Part shown: positions 18,103 to 27,663 of the stretch, piece after piece
Numbering within the stretch: position 1 is the stretch's first letter
Layout: every line of letters starts with the position of its first letter
Assembly (NCBI RefSeq): GCF_900110895.1
Contig: NZ_FOIQ01000005.1
Span: 231,222-295,221, forward strand
Direction of reading: 5' to 3'
Length of the DNA stretch: 64,000 bases
Source: Prevotella aff. ruminicola Tc2-24
Lineage (GTDB): Bacteria > Bacteroidota > Bacteroidia > Bacteroidales > Bacteroidaceae
Translations under genes and position numbers: made by a program
The notes under the pieces: model-generated
Databases searched by the model: none
Seen by the model: only the letters and a program-made list of their open reading frames with translations
Told to the model about the DNA's origin: nothing

Positions 18103-20181
18103 ATGATAAACGAACAACTACTCAACCCTCAGAGCATCGTCATCATCGGCGGCTCGAACAATGTGCACAAACCAGGTGGCGCCATTGTGAGGAATATCAT
18201 CAGCGGCGGGTTCCGTGGCGACCTCCATGTGGTGAATCCCAAGGAAGACGAGGTGCAGGGCCTTAAGGTGTTCCACGACGTGAAGGATATTCCGCAGACC
18301 GAGCTGGCCATCCTCGTGGTAGCCGCCCGTTTCTGTCCCGACTACGTGGACTATCTCTGTGCCGAGAAGGGTGTTCGCGCCTTCGTGATCATCTCTGCCG
18401 GCTTCGGCGAGGAGACGAAGGCAGGAGCGGCGCTCGAACAGCGCATCCTCGACACCTGTGAGCGATATGGGGCCGCCCTGATAGGTCCTAACTGTATCGG
18501 ACTGCTGAACCGTCATCACCACAGTGTCTTCACCCTTCCCATCCCCGACCTGAACCCGCAGGGTGTCGACTTCATCAGCGGCTCTGGTGCCACGGCCGTG
18601 TTCATCCTCGAGAGTGCCGTCATCAAGGGGTTGCAGTTCAACTCCGTCTGGAGCATCGGCAATGGCAAGCAGATCGGCATCGAGGATGTGCTGCAGTATA
18701 TGGACGAGCATTTCAATCCCGATACCGACTCGAAGGTCAAGCTGCTTTATATCGAGAATATCGCCAACCCCGACAAACTGCTGTTCCATGCGAGCAGTCT
18801 GATCCGGAAGGGTTGCCGCATCGCCGCCATCAAGGCCGGCTCGTCAGAGAGCGGCAGCAGGGCGGCCTCCTCGCACACGGGTGCCATCGCCTCGAGCGAC
18901 GCGGCCGTCGAGGCCCTGTTCCGTAAGGCCGGCATCGTGCGCTGCTTCTCCCGTGAGGAGCTCACGACGGTGGGCTGTATCTTCACCCTACCCGAGTTGA
19001 AGGGCAGGAACTTCGCCATCGTCACCCATGCAGGCGGTCCTGGGGTGATGCTGACGGATGCCCTGGCCAAGGGCGGACTGAACGTGCCGAGACTGGAGGG
19101 TCCGATAGCCGAGGAACTGAAGGCGCAGTTGTTCCCTGGCTCGTCTGTGGCCAACCCCATCGACTTTCTGGCCACGGGAACGGCCCAGCAGCTGGGTCTC
19201 ATCATCGACTACTGCGAGCAGAGATTCCACGAGGTCGATGCCATCGCCGTGATCTACGGCACCCCTGGCCTGAACCAGCTTTACGAGGCATACGACGTGC
19301 TCGACAAGAAGATACAGACCTGCAAGAAACCTATCTTCCCCATCCTGCCCAGTCTGCACACCGCTGGTCCCGAGGTCGAGGCGTTCCTGAAGCGCGGCCA
19401 TGTGAACTTCAGCGACGAGGTGACACTGGCCACGGCCCTCTCACAGATCATGCAGACCCCTCAGCCAGCACCATCCGAGCTCGAGCTCTATGGGGTCGAC
19501 GTACCCAAGATCCGTGATATCATCACCAGTCTGCCGCCCTCCGTCTCTGGGACAAACGGCGACTATGTCAGTCCTGAGATCGTGCGCCAGCTGCTCTCCT
19601 GTGCAGGCATCCCCCTCGTTCCCGAGATGGTGAGCACCTCCAAGGACGAGCTGACGGCCTTTGCCGAGCAGGTGGGCTACCCCGTTGTGGCGAAGGTGGT
19701 AGGTCCCGTCCATAAGAGCGATGTGGGTGGTGTGACCCTGAACATCCGTACGGCCGAGCACCTGTCACTGGAGTTCGATCGTATGATGCGCATCCCCGAT
19801 GCCACAGGGGTGATGGTACAGAAAATGCTGAAGGGCACGGAGCTGTTTATCGGCGCGAAGTACGAGGAGCGCTTCGGTCATGTCGTCCTCTGCGGTCTGG
19901 GTGGTATCTTCGTCGAGGTACTGAAGGACGTGTCGAGCGGTCTGGCTCCCCTGAGCTATGCCGAGGCCTATTCGATGATCCACTCGCTGAAGGGTTATAA
20001 GATCATCAAGGGCACGCGCGGTCAGAAGGGTATCAACGAACAGAGATATGCGGAGATCATCGTGCGGCTCTCCACCCTACTCCGTTTCGCCACGGAGATC
20101 AAGGAGATGGACATCAACCCGCTCTTGGCCGACGAGCATGGTGTCGTGGCTGTCGACGCCAGAATACGTATAGAGAGGTAG
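18103..20181 (+). CDS. Acetate/acyl-CoA ligase (ADP-forming), fused alpha-beta subunits
   Basis: About 692 aa. The N-terminal CoA-binding Rossmann domain begins NPQSIVIIGGSNNVHKPGGA. A succinyl-CoA-ligase-like domain with the phospho-histidine loop SSHTGAIASSD follows. A C-terminal ATP-grasp domain begins near residue 480 (YVSPEIVRQLLSCAGIP…GYPVVAKVVGP.HKSDVGGV). This one-chain order (alpha then beta) is typical of NDP-forming acyl-CoA synthetases. These make ATP from acetyl-CoA or another acyl-CoA while releasing the acid; the exact acyl group cannot be read from sequence. A flavoprotein gene starts 7 bases downstream on the same strand. Confidence 0.92.
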   Translation: MINEQLLNPQSIVIIGGSNNVHKPGGAIVRNIISGGFRGDLHVVNPKEDEVQGLKVFHDVKDIPQTELAILVVAARFCPDYVDYLCAEKGVRAFVIISAGFGEETKAGAALEQRILDTCERYGAALIGPNCIGLLNRHHHSVFTLPIPDLNPQGVDFISGSGATAVFILESAVIKGLQFNSVWSIGNGKQIGIEDVLQYMDEHFNPDTDSKVKLLYIENIANPDKLLFHASSLIRKGCRIAAIKAGSSESGSRAASSHTGAIASSDAAVEALFRKAGIVRCFSREELTTVGCIFTLPELKGRNFAIVTHAGGPGVMLTDALAKGGLNVPRLEGPIAEELKAQLFPGSSVANPIDFLATGTAQQLGLIIDYCEQRFHEVDAIAVIYGTPGLNQLYEAYDVLDKKIQTCKKPIFPILPSLHTAGPEVEAFLKRGHVNFSDEVTLATALSQIMQTPQPAPSELELYGVDVPKIRDIITSLPPSVSGTNGDYVSPEIVRQLLSCAGIPLVPEMVSTSKDELTAFAEQVGYPVVAKVVGPVHKSDVGGVTLNIRTAEHLSLEFDRMMRIPDATGVMVQKMLKGTELFIGAKYEERFGHVVLCGLGGIFVEVLKDVSSGLAPLSYAEAYSMIHSLKGYKIIKGTRGQKGINEQRYAEIIVRLSTLLRFATEIKEMDINPLLADEHGVVAVDARIRIER

Positions 20182-20188
20182 TAATAGA

Positions 20189-21370
20189 ATGAAAACAGCG
20201 ATTATAGGTGGCGGTGCCGCCGGATTTTTCCTGGCCATCAACCTGAAAGAGATGACCCCCTCGTGCGAGGTGACCATCTTCGAGAAGTCGAAGAAGGTGC
20301 TCGCCAAGGTCGAGGTGTCCGGAGGAGGGCGCTGCAACTGCACCAACTCCTTCGCGGCGGTGCGCGACCTCTCACAGGTGTACCCGCGAGGCCATCGGCT
20401 CATGAAACGCCTCTTCAAGCAGTTCGACTACCGCGACGCCTACGCGTGGTTCGAGCGCCACGGGGTGCGCCTCGTCACCCAAGACGACCAGTGCGTGTTC
20501 CCTGCCTCGCAGGACTCGCACACCATCATCAACCTGTTTTTAGCAGAGGCGCGCCGCCATGGTATCACGATACAGACAGGACGGAAGATCGACTCGCTCG
20601 ACGAGCTCTCCGACTACGACCATGTGGTCGTCACCACTGGTGGGTCGCCACGCGAGGAAGGTCTGCAATGGCTCACGCAGAAAGGCATCGCCGTGACGCC
20701 TCCCGTACCCTCCCTCTTCACCTTCAGCATCGCCGACGAGGCCCTCAAGGCCCTCATGGGCACCGTGGTCGAGGGGGCTACGGCCTTCATCCCTGGTACG
20801 ACCTTCCGTGCCACTGGTCCTCTGCTCATCACCCACTGGGGCATGAGTGGCCCCGCCATCCTCAAGCTGTCGAGCTATGCCGCGCGCAACCTCCACGACC
20901 ATCAGTACCAGATGCCGCTGGCCGTCAACTGGCTCAGTCGGAACGAGGCCGAGGTGCAGAGCGAGCTGCAGCAGATCATCATCAGGCACCCCCAGAAGCA
21001 GCTCACCACCATCCGTCCCTTCGACCTGCCCACCCGTCTGTGGACCTACCTGTTGGAGAAGACCCTCGGCGAACGGGCACAGAACCGTTGGCAAAACCTG
21101 AACAAGAAAGAACTGAACCGTCTGGTGAACTGTCTCTGCAACGACGGCTATCAGATTGCTGGTCGCGCCGCCTTCAAAGACGAGTTCGTCACCTGTGGCG
21201 GTGTGTCGCTCTCAGCCGTCACCCCTCACACCCTGGAGAGCAAGGACCGTCCGCACCTCTATTTCGCTGGCGAGGTGCTCGACATCGACGGCATCACTGG
21301 CGGCTTCAACTTCCAGGCCGCATGGACCACCGCCTACACCGTGGCCAAGGCCATCAGTGAGTCGGAATGA
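20189..21370 (+). CDS. HI0933/YhiN-family FAD-dependent flavoprotein
   Basis: A 393-aa protein with an N-terminal dinucleotide-binding fold (AIIGGGAAGFFLAINL) and the family signature VSGGGRCNCTNS at about residues 49-60. The middle carries GPLLITHWGMSGPAILKLSSYAARN and the end carries FAGEVLDIDGITGGFNFQAAW, both conserved in this uncharacterised oxidoreductase group. Members bind FAD; their substrate is unknown and some have been annotated as aminoacetone oxidases on weak grounds. It follows the acyl-CoA ligase with a 7-base gap, so the two are probably co-transcribed. Strong out-of-frame ORFs within it are GC-driven shadows. Confidence 0.92.
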   Translation: MKTAIIGGGAAGFFLAINLKEMTPSCEVTIFEKSKKVLAKVEVSGGGRCNCTNSFAAVRDLSQVYPRGHRLMKRLFKQFDYRDAYAWFERHGVRLVTQDDQCVFPASQDSHTIINLFLAEARRHGITIQTGRKIDSLDELSDYDHVVVTTGGSPREEGLQWLTQKGIAVTPPVPSLFTFSIADEALKALMGTVVEGATAFIPGTTFRATGPLLITHWGMSGPAILKLSSYAARNLHDHQYQMPLAVNWLSRNEAEVQSELQQIIIRHPQKQLTTIRPFDLPTRLWTYLLEKTLGERAQNRWQNLNKKELNRLVNCLCNDGYQIAGRAAFKDEFVTCGGVSLSAVTPHTLESKDRPHLYFAGEVLDIDGITGGFNFQAAWTTAYTVAKAISESE

Positions 21371-21468
21371 GTATGCATCTCATTGCAAAAACTTTGCTTT
21401 TATTGACATCCGTGCCGACCCTGCGGAAAATAATTTCAGAAAAAACAATAAGTACCAATTCTTTTTTG

Positions 21469-21476
21469 TATTTTTG
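21469..21476 (+). promoter_or_regulatory. -7 element for the GH94 gene
   Basis: TATTTTTG, followed by CACC, 40 bases before the GH94 start codon. It matches TAnnTTTG; no clear TTTG was found at -33. Confidence 0.5.
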
Positions 21477-21515
21477 CACCACAAATTTTACATGCTAACT
21501 TTTTAATTTATCGAC

Positions 21516-23954
21516 ATGGAACAGAAAAGATACGGTCATTTCGATGACCAGCACCGTGAGTATGTCATCACAGACCCACAGACACCCTGGCCCTGGATCA
21601 ACTACCTGGGCAATGAGGATTTCTTCTCGCTGATATCCAACACCGCAGGTGGTTACAGCTTCTATAAAGACGCTAAGTTCCGCCGTATCACGCGCTATCG
21701 TTACAACAATGTCCCCATGGATAATGGCGGCCGTTATTTTTATATCAAGGACGGCGACACCGTGTGGAACCCCGGCTGGAAACCCTGCAAGACCCCGCTC
21801 GACTTCTACGAGTGCCGTCACGGCATGAGCTACACCCGCATCACTGGTCGTAAGAACGGTGTCGAGGCCAGCGTGCTCTTCTTCGTGCCCCTGAAGAAAT
21901 GGGCCGAGGTACAGAAGCTCACGCTCACCAACCAGAGCGACGAGGTGAAGCAGCTGAAGCTCTTCTCGTTCGAGGAGTGGTGCCTGTGGAACGCCGCTAC
22001 CGACATGGAGAACTTCCAGCGCAACTTCTCCACTGGCGAGGTGGAGATCGAGGGTAGCACCATCTACCACAAGACCGAATACAGAGAGCGCCGCAACCAC
22101 TATGCGTTCTATCATGTCAACAGTCCCATCCAGGGTTTCGATACCGACCGTGAGACCTTCATCGGCCTCTACAACGAGTTTGCCGACCCGCAGGTGGTGA
22201 CGGAGGGTAAGCCCCGTAACTCGCATGCCCACGGCTGGAGCCCCATCGCCTCACACTATATCGAGATCACCCTCAAGCCAGGCGAGACGAAAGACCTCGT
22301 GTTCCTCCTCGGCTATGTCGAGAACGAGCAGGACCAGAAATTCGCTGCCCCACAGGTGATCAACAAGGAGAAGGCCCACGCCCTCATCGCTGAGCTCGAC
22401 ACCACCGAGAAGGTCGACAAGGCCTTTGCCGAACTCTGCGACTACTGGGACAAGCTGCTTAACATCTATCAGGTGAAGACAGCCAACGACAAGCTCGACC
22501 GCATGGTGAACATCTGGAACCAGTACCAGTGCATGGTCACCTTCAACTTCTCCCGCTCGGCCTCGTTCTTCGAGAGCGGCATCGGCCGTGGCATGGGCTT
22601 CCGCGACTCCAACCAGGACCTCGTGGGCTTTGTCCACCAGATCCCCTCACGCGCCCGTCAGCGCATCATCGACATCGCCTCGACCCAGTTCCCCGATGGC
22701 GGCTGCTACCACCAGTACCAGCCCCTCACCAAGCGTGGTAACAACGATATCGGCGGCGGCTTCAACGACGACCCCTGCTGGCTCATCTTCGGCACCATCG
22801 CCTATATCAAGGAGTCGGGCGACTTCTCCATCCTCGACGAGATGGTACCTTTCGACAACCAGCCAGGCTCAGAGGTCACCCTCTTCGAGCACCTCAAGAT
22901 ATCCATGGACCACGTCATCAAGAACCTCGGTCCCCACATGCTGCCGTTGATTGGTCGTGCCGACTGGAACGACTGCCTCAACCTGAACTGCTTCTCATGG
23001 GATCCCAACGAGTCGTTCCAGACCACGGAGAATGTCTCCGAAGGCACCAAGGCCGAGTCGCTGATGATCGCCGGCCTCTTCGTCGTCACAGGCAAGGACT
23101 ACGTGGCCCTCTGTCAGAAGCTTGGCAAGACCGCCGAGGCAGAGCGCATGCAGCAGGCCGTCGACGCCATGATCGAGGCCGTGAAGAAACACGGCTGGGA
23201 CGGCGAGTGGTACCTCCGTGCCTACGACTTCTACGGCCGTAAAATCGGCTCCAACGAGTGCGAGGAAGGTAAGATCTTCATCGAGTCGCAGGGCTGGTGC
23301 ACGATGGCCGAGATCGGCGCCGACGACGGGATGGTCGCCAAGTCGCTCGACTCCTGTAAGAAGTACCTCGAGTGCGAGCACGGCATGGTGCTCAACAACC
23401 CCGCCTTCACCAAGTATATCTACGAATACGGAGAGATCAGCTCATACCCCGAGGGCTACAAGGAGAACGCAGGTATCTTCTGCCACAACAATCCCTGGGT
23501 CATCATCGGCGAGTGTATCGCAGGCCGAGGCAACGACGCCTGGAGCCACTATGCCAAGATCCTCCCCTCGTATGTCGAGGAGAAATACCAGACCCTGCAT
23601 AAGGTAGAGCCCTATGTCAACTGCCAGATGGTTGCCGGCAAGGACGCCTTCCGTCCTGGCGAGGGTAAGAACTCATGGCTCACGGGAACAGCCGCCTGGA
23701 TGTGGTACACCGTCTCCGAGTTCATCCTCGGCATCAAGCCCGACTACGACGGCATCCGTATCGACCCCTGTCTGCCAGAGACCGCCAGCGACTACACCGT
23801 CAGCCGTAAGTTCCGTGAGGCCGACTACGAGATCACCATCCACCCCAACGGTTCACAGAAGGGTGTGAAGCAGATCGTGCTCGACGGTCAGGCCATCGAC
23901 GGCACCGTCATCCCCTACTCCAAGGGCCACCACGTCGTAGAGGTCACGATGTAG
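21516..23954 (+). CDS. Glycoside hydrolase family 94 phosphorylase (cellobiose/cellodextrin type)
   Basis: An 812-aa cytoplasmic enzyme with no signal peptide. It starts with a beta-sandwich ([27 protein letters not shown]) and continues into an alpha6/alpha6 barrel. The catalytic-acid motif GRADWND spans about residues 480-486. Phosphate and sugar contacts lie in blocks such as [24 protein letters not shown] and [12 protein letters not shown]94 enzymes split beta-glucosides with phosphate to give glucose-1-phosphate; length and motifs are closest to cellobiose phosphorylase. It stands alone, with its own promoter and a hairpin terminator after it, so it is probably a single-gene unit. Confidence 0.95.
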   Translation: MEQKRYGHFDDQHREYVITDPQTPWPWINYLGNEDFFSLISNTAGGYSFYKDAKFRRITRYRYNNVPMDNGGRYFYIKDGDTVWNPGWKPCKTPLDFYECRHGMSYTRITGRKNGVEASVLFFVPLKKWAEVQKLTLTNQSDEVKQLKLFSFEEWCLWNAATDMENFQRNFSTGEVEIEGSTIYHKTEYRERRNHYAFYHVNSPIQGFDTDRETFIGLYNEFADPQVVTEGKPRNSHAHGWSPIASHYIEITLKPGETKDLVFLLGYVENEQDQKFAAPQVINKEKAHALIAELDTTEKVDKAFAELCDYWDKLLNIYQVKTANDKLDRMVNIWNQYQCMVTFNFSRSASFFESGIGRGMGFRDSNQDLVGFVHQIPSRARQRIIDIASTQFPDGGCYHQYQPLTKRGNNDIGGGFNDDPCWLIFGTIAYIKESGDFSILDEMVPFDNQPGSEVTLFEHLKISMDHVIKNLGPHMLPLIGRADWNDCLNLNCFSWDPNESFQTTENVSEGTKAESLMIAGLFVVTGKDYVALCQKLGKTAEAERMQQAVDAMIEAVKKHGWDGEWYLRAYDFYGRKIGSNECEEGKIFIESQGWCTMAEIGADDGMVAKSLDSCKKYLECEHGMVLNNPAFTKYIYEYGEISSYPEGYKENAGIFCHNNPWVIIGECIAGRGNDAWSHYAKILPSYVEEKYQTLHKVEPYVNCQMVAGKDAFRPGEGKNSWLTGTAAWMWYTVSEFILGIKPDYDGIRIDPCLPETASDYTVSRKFREADYEITIHPNGSQKGVKQIVLDGQAIDGTVIPYSKGHHVVEVTM

Positions 23955-23985
23955 TTTATTAGGAACTTTATTAGGAGCACAATAG

Positions 23986-24014
23986 TTTAGGGGCAGTTTT
24001 TAGCTGCCCCTAAA
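23986..24014 (+). terminator. Hairpin after the GH94 gene
   Basis: TTTAGGGGCAG and CTGCCCCTAAA form an 11-base perfect stem with a short T-rich loop, about 30 bases after the stop. A trailing U run is weak. Confidence 0.65.
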
Positions 24015-24089
24015 TCCGTTCTTACACTTACATCCCCCTCACGCAACTTGTCGTGCCGAGTGCCATCGTTAAGTCACCTCGCCACCCTC

Positions 24090-24300
24090 CGCCGCAGGAC
24101 GTTCCTTCCTACGGAAGTAAACAAAATTTATCAGGTGCTCGGCCGACCCTGAACGCCCCGCTTTCAGGGCGTTTCAGCGCCCTCGGAGTTTCCTCCAGGG
24201 AAAGTCGGATTCTCCTCCGACGAAACTCCCGTTTTGCTCCGAGCAAAACGTGCCGTTGCAGGGAGCCTTCCGTAGCCTTGCCTTCGGAAGTGCCGATTTT
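24090..24300. other. Non-coding tract packed with small hairpins
   Basis: Within 24020-25070 there is no credible gene. This part holds several consecutive inverted repeats: TGAACGCCC…GGGCGTTTCA (24150-24176), TCGGATTCTCCTCCGA, GTTTTGCTCCGAGCAAAAC (24231-24249), and TTCCGTAGCCTTGCCTTCGGAA. Words such as GGAAAGTCGGA and GAAACTCCC recur at 61450-61510. It may be a structured RNA, a repeat element or a decayed gene; no known family was recognised. Confidence 0.4.
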
Positions 24301-24340
24301 GTAAAATTATTCTGTCAATAATCGCTTTGTTGAAGCAGTC

Positions 24341-24724
24341 TTGCCCCTGAAAAACGTTGAATCAAAAATTGGACAATTGGACAATTGGACAAAAAGTTTT
24401 TTCTTTGTCGAAGTCAAGACAAAGAAAGAAATATTAATATATATATTATATTAATTATATTATATATTATAATATATAATATAATTAAATTATTGCCATT
24501 AGTACCGTCGATTCCAATCGAATTTAAGTTTTGTCCAATTGTCCAATTGTCCAATCACCGCGCCAAGTATCCAAACGCCACGCCAATGATCTCACTCTTC
24601 GAAACATGCTTTTTCAAAAAAATTACAAGTCATCGTCACCTACATGGATGCCCCCCAAAAACTCTCCCAGATGATGACTTAATTGGACAATTGGACAAAA
24701 TATTTTTCAACGTTTTCAGGGCAA
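24341..24724. repeat. ATTGGACA repeat cluster at the left end of the island
   Basis: Tandem ATTGGACA units lie at 24368-24391, inverted ones (TTGTCCAAT) at 24530-24555, and direct ones again at 24682-24699. The segment CAACGTTTTCAGGGCAAG (24708-24725) has an inverted partner TTGCCCCTGAAAAACGTTGA at 24341-24360. A related unit lies at 32781-32826 beyond the island operon. Confidence 0.75.
24428..24495. repeat. Almost pure A/T palindromic tract
   Basis: About 65 bases made nearly entirely of A and T in mirrored ATTATA/TATAAT blocks, able to fold into a long weak hairpin or cruciform. It lies between two ATTGGACA clusters. Confidence 0.6.
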
Positions 24725-25070
24725 GACATATGCCCTTATGGTCAAGGTCTAGAACGGCACATGCACTTACTATTATCGTTACTCCATTGCCCATTTTTTT
24801 CCTACATTATTTCCCGAATCACTGTTACATGAATTCCTTGTTTGTCTCATCTCTTATGTCACGATTCCATCGCGCACTTAGCCACCGTGAGAACTACGTT
24901 TTCCGTAGGGCCAGTTTCCACTTGTACATACATCTAAATTGTTCTGCTCCAAATAGTAGCTTGTAATCTGCTTTTTTCCTCTTTCATCGTCCCATTATTG
25001 TATTGTTTCTGTGTATGCCGCCACCAATTCTATATGATTCTCTCAAGCCCTCTCATACTAAGACAAAGTT

Positions 25071-26951
25071 TTATATAGACAGCATATTATGATAGAATGG
25101 CTTCAACCATTCATTAACTTGCGCTTGATGTTCCAGTGCCAACAACTCTTCTTCCTGAATTTGAGTTAGTTCTGGAATCCCGAAATGCATAATATATCTT
25201 TTTTCCAAAGAGAAATACCCTCCACTATATGGTTTACTGGTCTTTGTAATATAGTACCAAAAAATATCTGACTTCAATATCTTTTGGATTATGACCAACT
25301 GCCTGTGATCTTTTGCAAATATGGCATATCCGTCATAATACAATAACGAATCATCTTCGCAGTATACAAAGCAAGCACTATCGCAAATATGTGGGAACAA
25401 TAATCTCTCGCCGTTAATATTTAAGGCCTGAGATCTTCCAAAGGCATACCATTTTGGATATTTCTTATGACCTTTATCTCGTTTTGCTAGTGCACTTTGT
25501 TTCCCTTTTAAATAAGAATATGCGCATGGATAATTCTTTTGAAAGTTTTCATCCTCCATTATGCAAACCTTACCATTGTTTAAATAATAAGGAAATATTA
25601 TGTATTCAACGAGTAAATCAAGATCTTCTTCTAGTCTTAAGAGGTTAGCTTTAACTGCTTTCCTACATATTGATTTTTCCACCTTAAACTCTTGTCCTTC
25701 CTTTTCAAAATAAAAATATCGAAAATCTTGTCGGTTTGGCTTAATTACGTAAATATCATTCCTTAAAGTCGCAAACCCATTTTTTATACTTACAACCTCT
25801 CCTAATGGTTTACCAACTTTTTCAATGGCCCTAATTCTATCAGACGTATTTTTATCTTTAAGTATCCAGCCCTTCTTATCGTTTAGTTCTTTATATTCAA
25901 TGGCCTCAAAAACCTCATTATTAATATTGTTTAGTCTTTTACTACTTGTTTCAACATAATGTATGAGCCCTGTATTACGTTTTTCTATCAGGCAGACACA
26001 CGTATATGTTGAGCATCCTCTAAACAACTGTTCACTACCAAAATCAACGATAGTTATATCATATCCATTTCTTGAGAGATAGAACCTAAATGCGCTCCCG
26101 TTTAAACTTCTATAAAAGGTATTTACAGTTATATATCCCAATATTCCGCCATGTGTCAGGCAATCAATCCCCAACTGAAAGAAAGGTAAATATAAATCAG
26201 CTTTACCTGTTTGGGACACTTCCCAAGTTTGGGAATAAATCCTATTCTCTTCAGAAAGTTTTGAAGAAGCAACATAGGGCGGATTGCTCATTACTACATC
26301 TATTCCTCCATGATGTTTTACTACGGGAACTTCCGTAAACTCATTGCTGAGAGAATTCTGGCAATATAAATTAAAATCGTTTTCCACAAGGTCTTCGCCA
26401 TTTTGTAAGGCATATAATGCAAGCAGCAACTTAGTCCTTTCAATGCTAAATTCTTTTATATCTACACCAAGGATGTTATCACGGATAAAAGCTCCTATCA
26501 ACAGTTTTGGATTATTATCCTTAATCTGCTCTATCAGAGTATAGAAAAAACCACCACAGCCGCAAGATAAGTCTGCATAAAGCATACTCGTCCATTGTGA
26601 CATATCATATCTCGCAAGAATACTCTTGACAATAAAAATGCGGATAAATGCTGGAGTGTAAACGGCCCCATTAACCTCTTTATCTGCTGGTGAAATCACA
26701 TACTCGAATAACTCAACCAATGACTCTGTATTAAAACAGGGGGAGCTTTTGATTAGTCTTACAAACTTGATCAGATTATTCTCTTCTGCGGGTAATAAAT
26801 ACTTAGTTAACAAATTGTCTTTTCCTACAGCCAGGCCGTGAGACACGGCAAATCCGCTGACTATCAGACTATTAATATAGAATGTACTCTTATCCTCTAT
26901 TTTTCTGAAGAATGAGAGTATTTCCTGATTTACAGTACGAGATACGGGCAT
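25071..26951 (-). CDS. TaqI/Eco57I-like N6-adenine DNA methyltransferase
   Basis: A 626-aa protein. The pre-SAM motif GAVYTPAFI is at about residues 95-103. The SAM-binding motif I is DLSCGCGGFF (127-136), an unusual Cys-rich form of D-x-x-CGxGxF. The catalytic motif IV is SNPPYV (222-227). The C-terminal half (from about 380, with GEVVSIKNGFATLRNDIYVI) resembles the target-recognition domain of TaqI-type enzymes. No nuclease domain was seen. Such enzymes methylate adenine in a specific site; many act in restriction or phage-defence loci. It is the last gene of a five-gene operon; its start overlaps the upstream gene by 22 bases. AT-rich, unlike the flanking core genes. Confidence 0.9.
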   Translation of the reverse strand: MPVSRTVNQEILSFFRKIEDKSTFYINSLIVSGFAVSHGLAVGKDNLLTKYLLPAEENNLIKFVRLIKSSPCFNTESLVELFEYVISPADKEVNGAVYTPAFIRIFIVKSILARYDMSQWTSMLYADLSCGCGGFFYTLIEQIKDNNPKLLIGAFIRDNILGVDIKEFSIERTKLLLALYALQNGEDLVENDFNLYCQNSLSNEFTEVPVVKHHGGIDVVMSNPPYVASSKLSEENRIYSQTWEVSQTGKADLYLPFFQLGIDCLTHGGILGYITVNTFYRSLNGSAFRFYLSRNGYDITIVDFGSEQLFRGCSTYTCVCLIEKRNTGLIHYVETSSKRLNNINNEVFEAIEYKELNDKKGWILKDKNTSDRIRAIEKVGKPLGEVVSIKNGFATLRNDIYVIKPNRQDFRYFYFEKEGQEFKVEKSICRKAVKANLLRLEEDLDLLVEYIIFPYYLNNGKVCIMEDENFQKNYPCAYSYLKGKQSALAKRDKGHKKYPKWYAFGRSQALNINGERLLFPHICDSACFVYCEDDSLLYYDGYAIFAKDHRQLVIIQKILKSDIFWYYITKTSKPYSGGYFSLEKRYIMHFGIPELTQIQEEELLALEHQAQVNEWLKPFYHNMLSI

Positions 26952-27661
26952 AAATCCTTGTCGTATTTGGTTTTAGCACTGTCACCCCAAGGTAACTTGC
27001 ATAGTGAACGTATATAAGGTTCTATAAAATGGTCAGCAGACTCTTTACACAGCCCCGCAAAATTAGGATCATCTTTAAGTGTATCGAAAGTATTCTTATC
27101 ATAATTTGCAAACACAACCATCAGACCTAAAAACAGATCAACAGGATGATGCGCCAACCGAGGAATGTCCATGCTTAGAGTTTCTTTTCCTCCGATTATG
27201 CTTTCGTTCAGGAAATGCAAATGGTATAAGGGATGCATCTCATCATGCTTTAACAATTCGTTTTCTGTAGTTTTGTCTATGTGAAATCCTGTTTGATAAA
27301 CATTATCAGGGTCTTGATTGTCGTTTTCTTGAATAGACACTTTAAAGCATAGATCCGTTATACAATCCTCATTCTTATCCCATAGCTGCGCATTACAAGT
27401 CATCTTAACAGAGACAAACATTTTTAACTTATTCGCAAGCGATCGTGGCTTTAGATGCATTGGAACTCCGGTAATTGGCAAATCCATGTCAGTCACCTCC
27501 ACTGTCCATTCGACTCCGTTACTCCTTGTTCTGATGTCATCGGCAGCATCCGACAAGAAACGGATCCAAGGAGCATCCCCTAAAGCATTGCGTAAATAGT
27601 TGACAGCCTTGTCAAGTCTTGACGCTTGTCCTTGGATTATGTGTTTATAGTTCTTCGCCAT
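26930..27661 (-). CDS. Unknown protein of the GHKL/receiver/methyltransferase operon
   Basis: A 243-aa soluble protein with no signal or membrane segment. The most striking part is at about residues 140-190: HPLYHLHFLNES, then MDIPRLAHHPVDLFLGLMVV followed by FANYD. This looks like a conserved His-rich core (H-x-H, PR-x-x-H/P-P-x-D). I could not tie it to a characterised fold or to a PD-(D/E)xK nuclease. It sits 2 bases after the receiver-like gene and overlaps the methyltransferase start, so it is very probably made together with both. A metal-binding or adaptor role would be a guess. Confidence 0.75.
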   Translation of the reverse strand: MAKNYKHIIQGQASRLDKAVNYLRNALGDAPWIRFLSDAADDIRTRSNGVEWTVEVTDMDLPITGVPMHLKPRSLANKLKMFVSVKMTCNAQLWDKNEDCITDLCFKVSIQENDNQDPDNVYQTGFHIDKTTENELLKHDEMHPLYHLHFLNESIIGGKETLSMDIPRLAHHPVDLFLGLMVVFANYDKNTFDTLKDDPNFAGLCKESADHFIEPYIRSLCKLPWGDSAKTKYDKDLCPYLVL

Positions 27662-27663
27662 TA

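Noticed and set aside
20263..21360. 365-codon frame inside the HI0933-type gene
   Set aside because: It is extremely Arg/His/Pro-rich and lies entirely within a sense gene with clear FAD motifs.
24341..24724. CRISPR-like array from the ATTGGACA repeats
   Set aside because: Units are 8 bases and contiguous, with no regular unique spacers and no cas genes nearby.
24385..24966. 193-codon open frame on the plus strand in the gap after GH94
   Set aside because: It crosses the A/T palindrome and two ATTGGACA clusters, has repeat-derived residues and shows no domain or signal. It is most likely chance.
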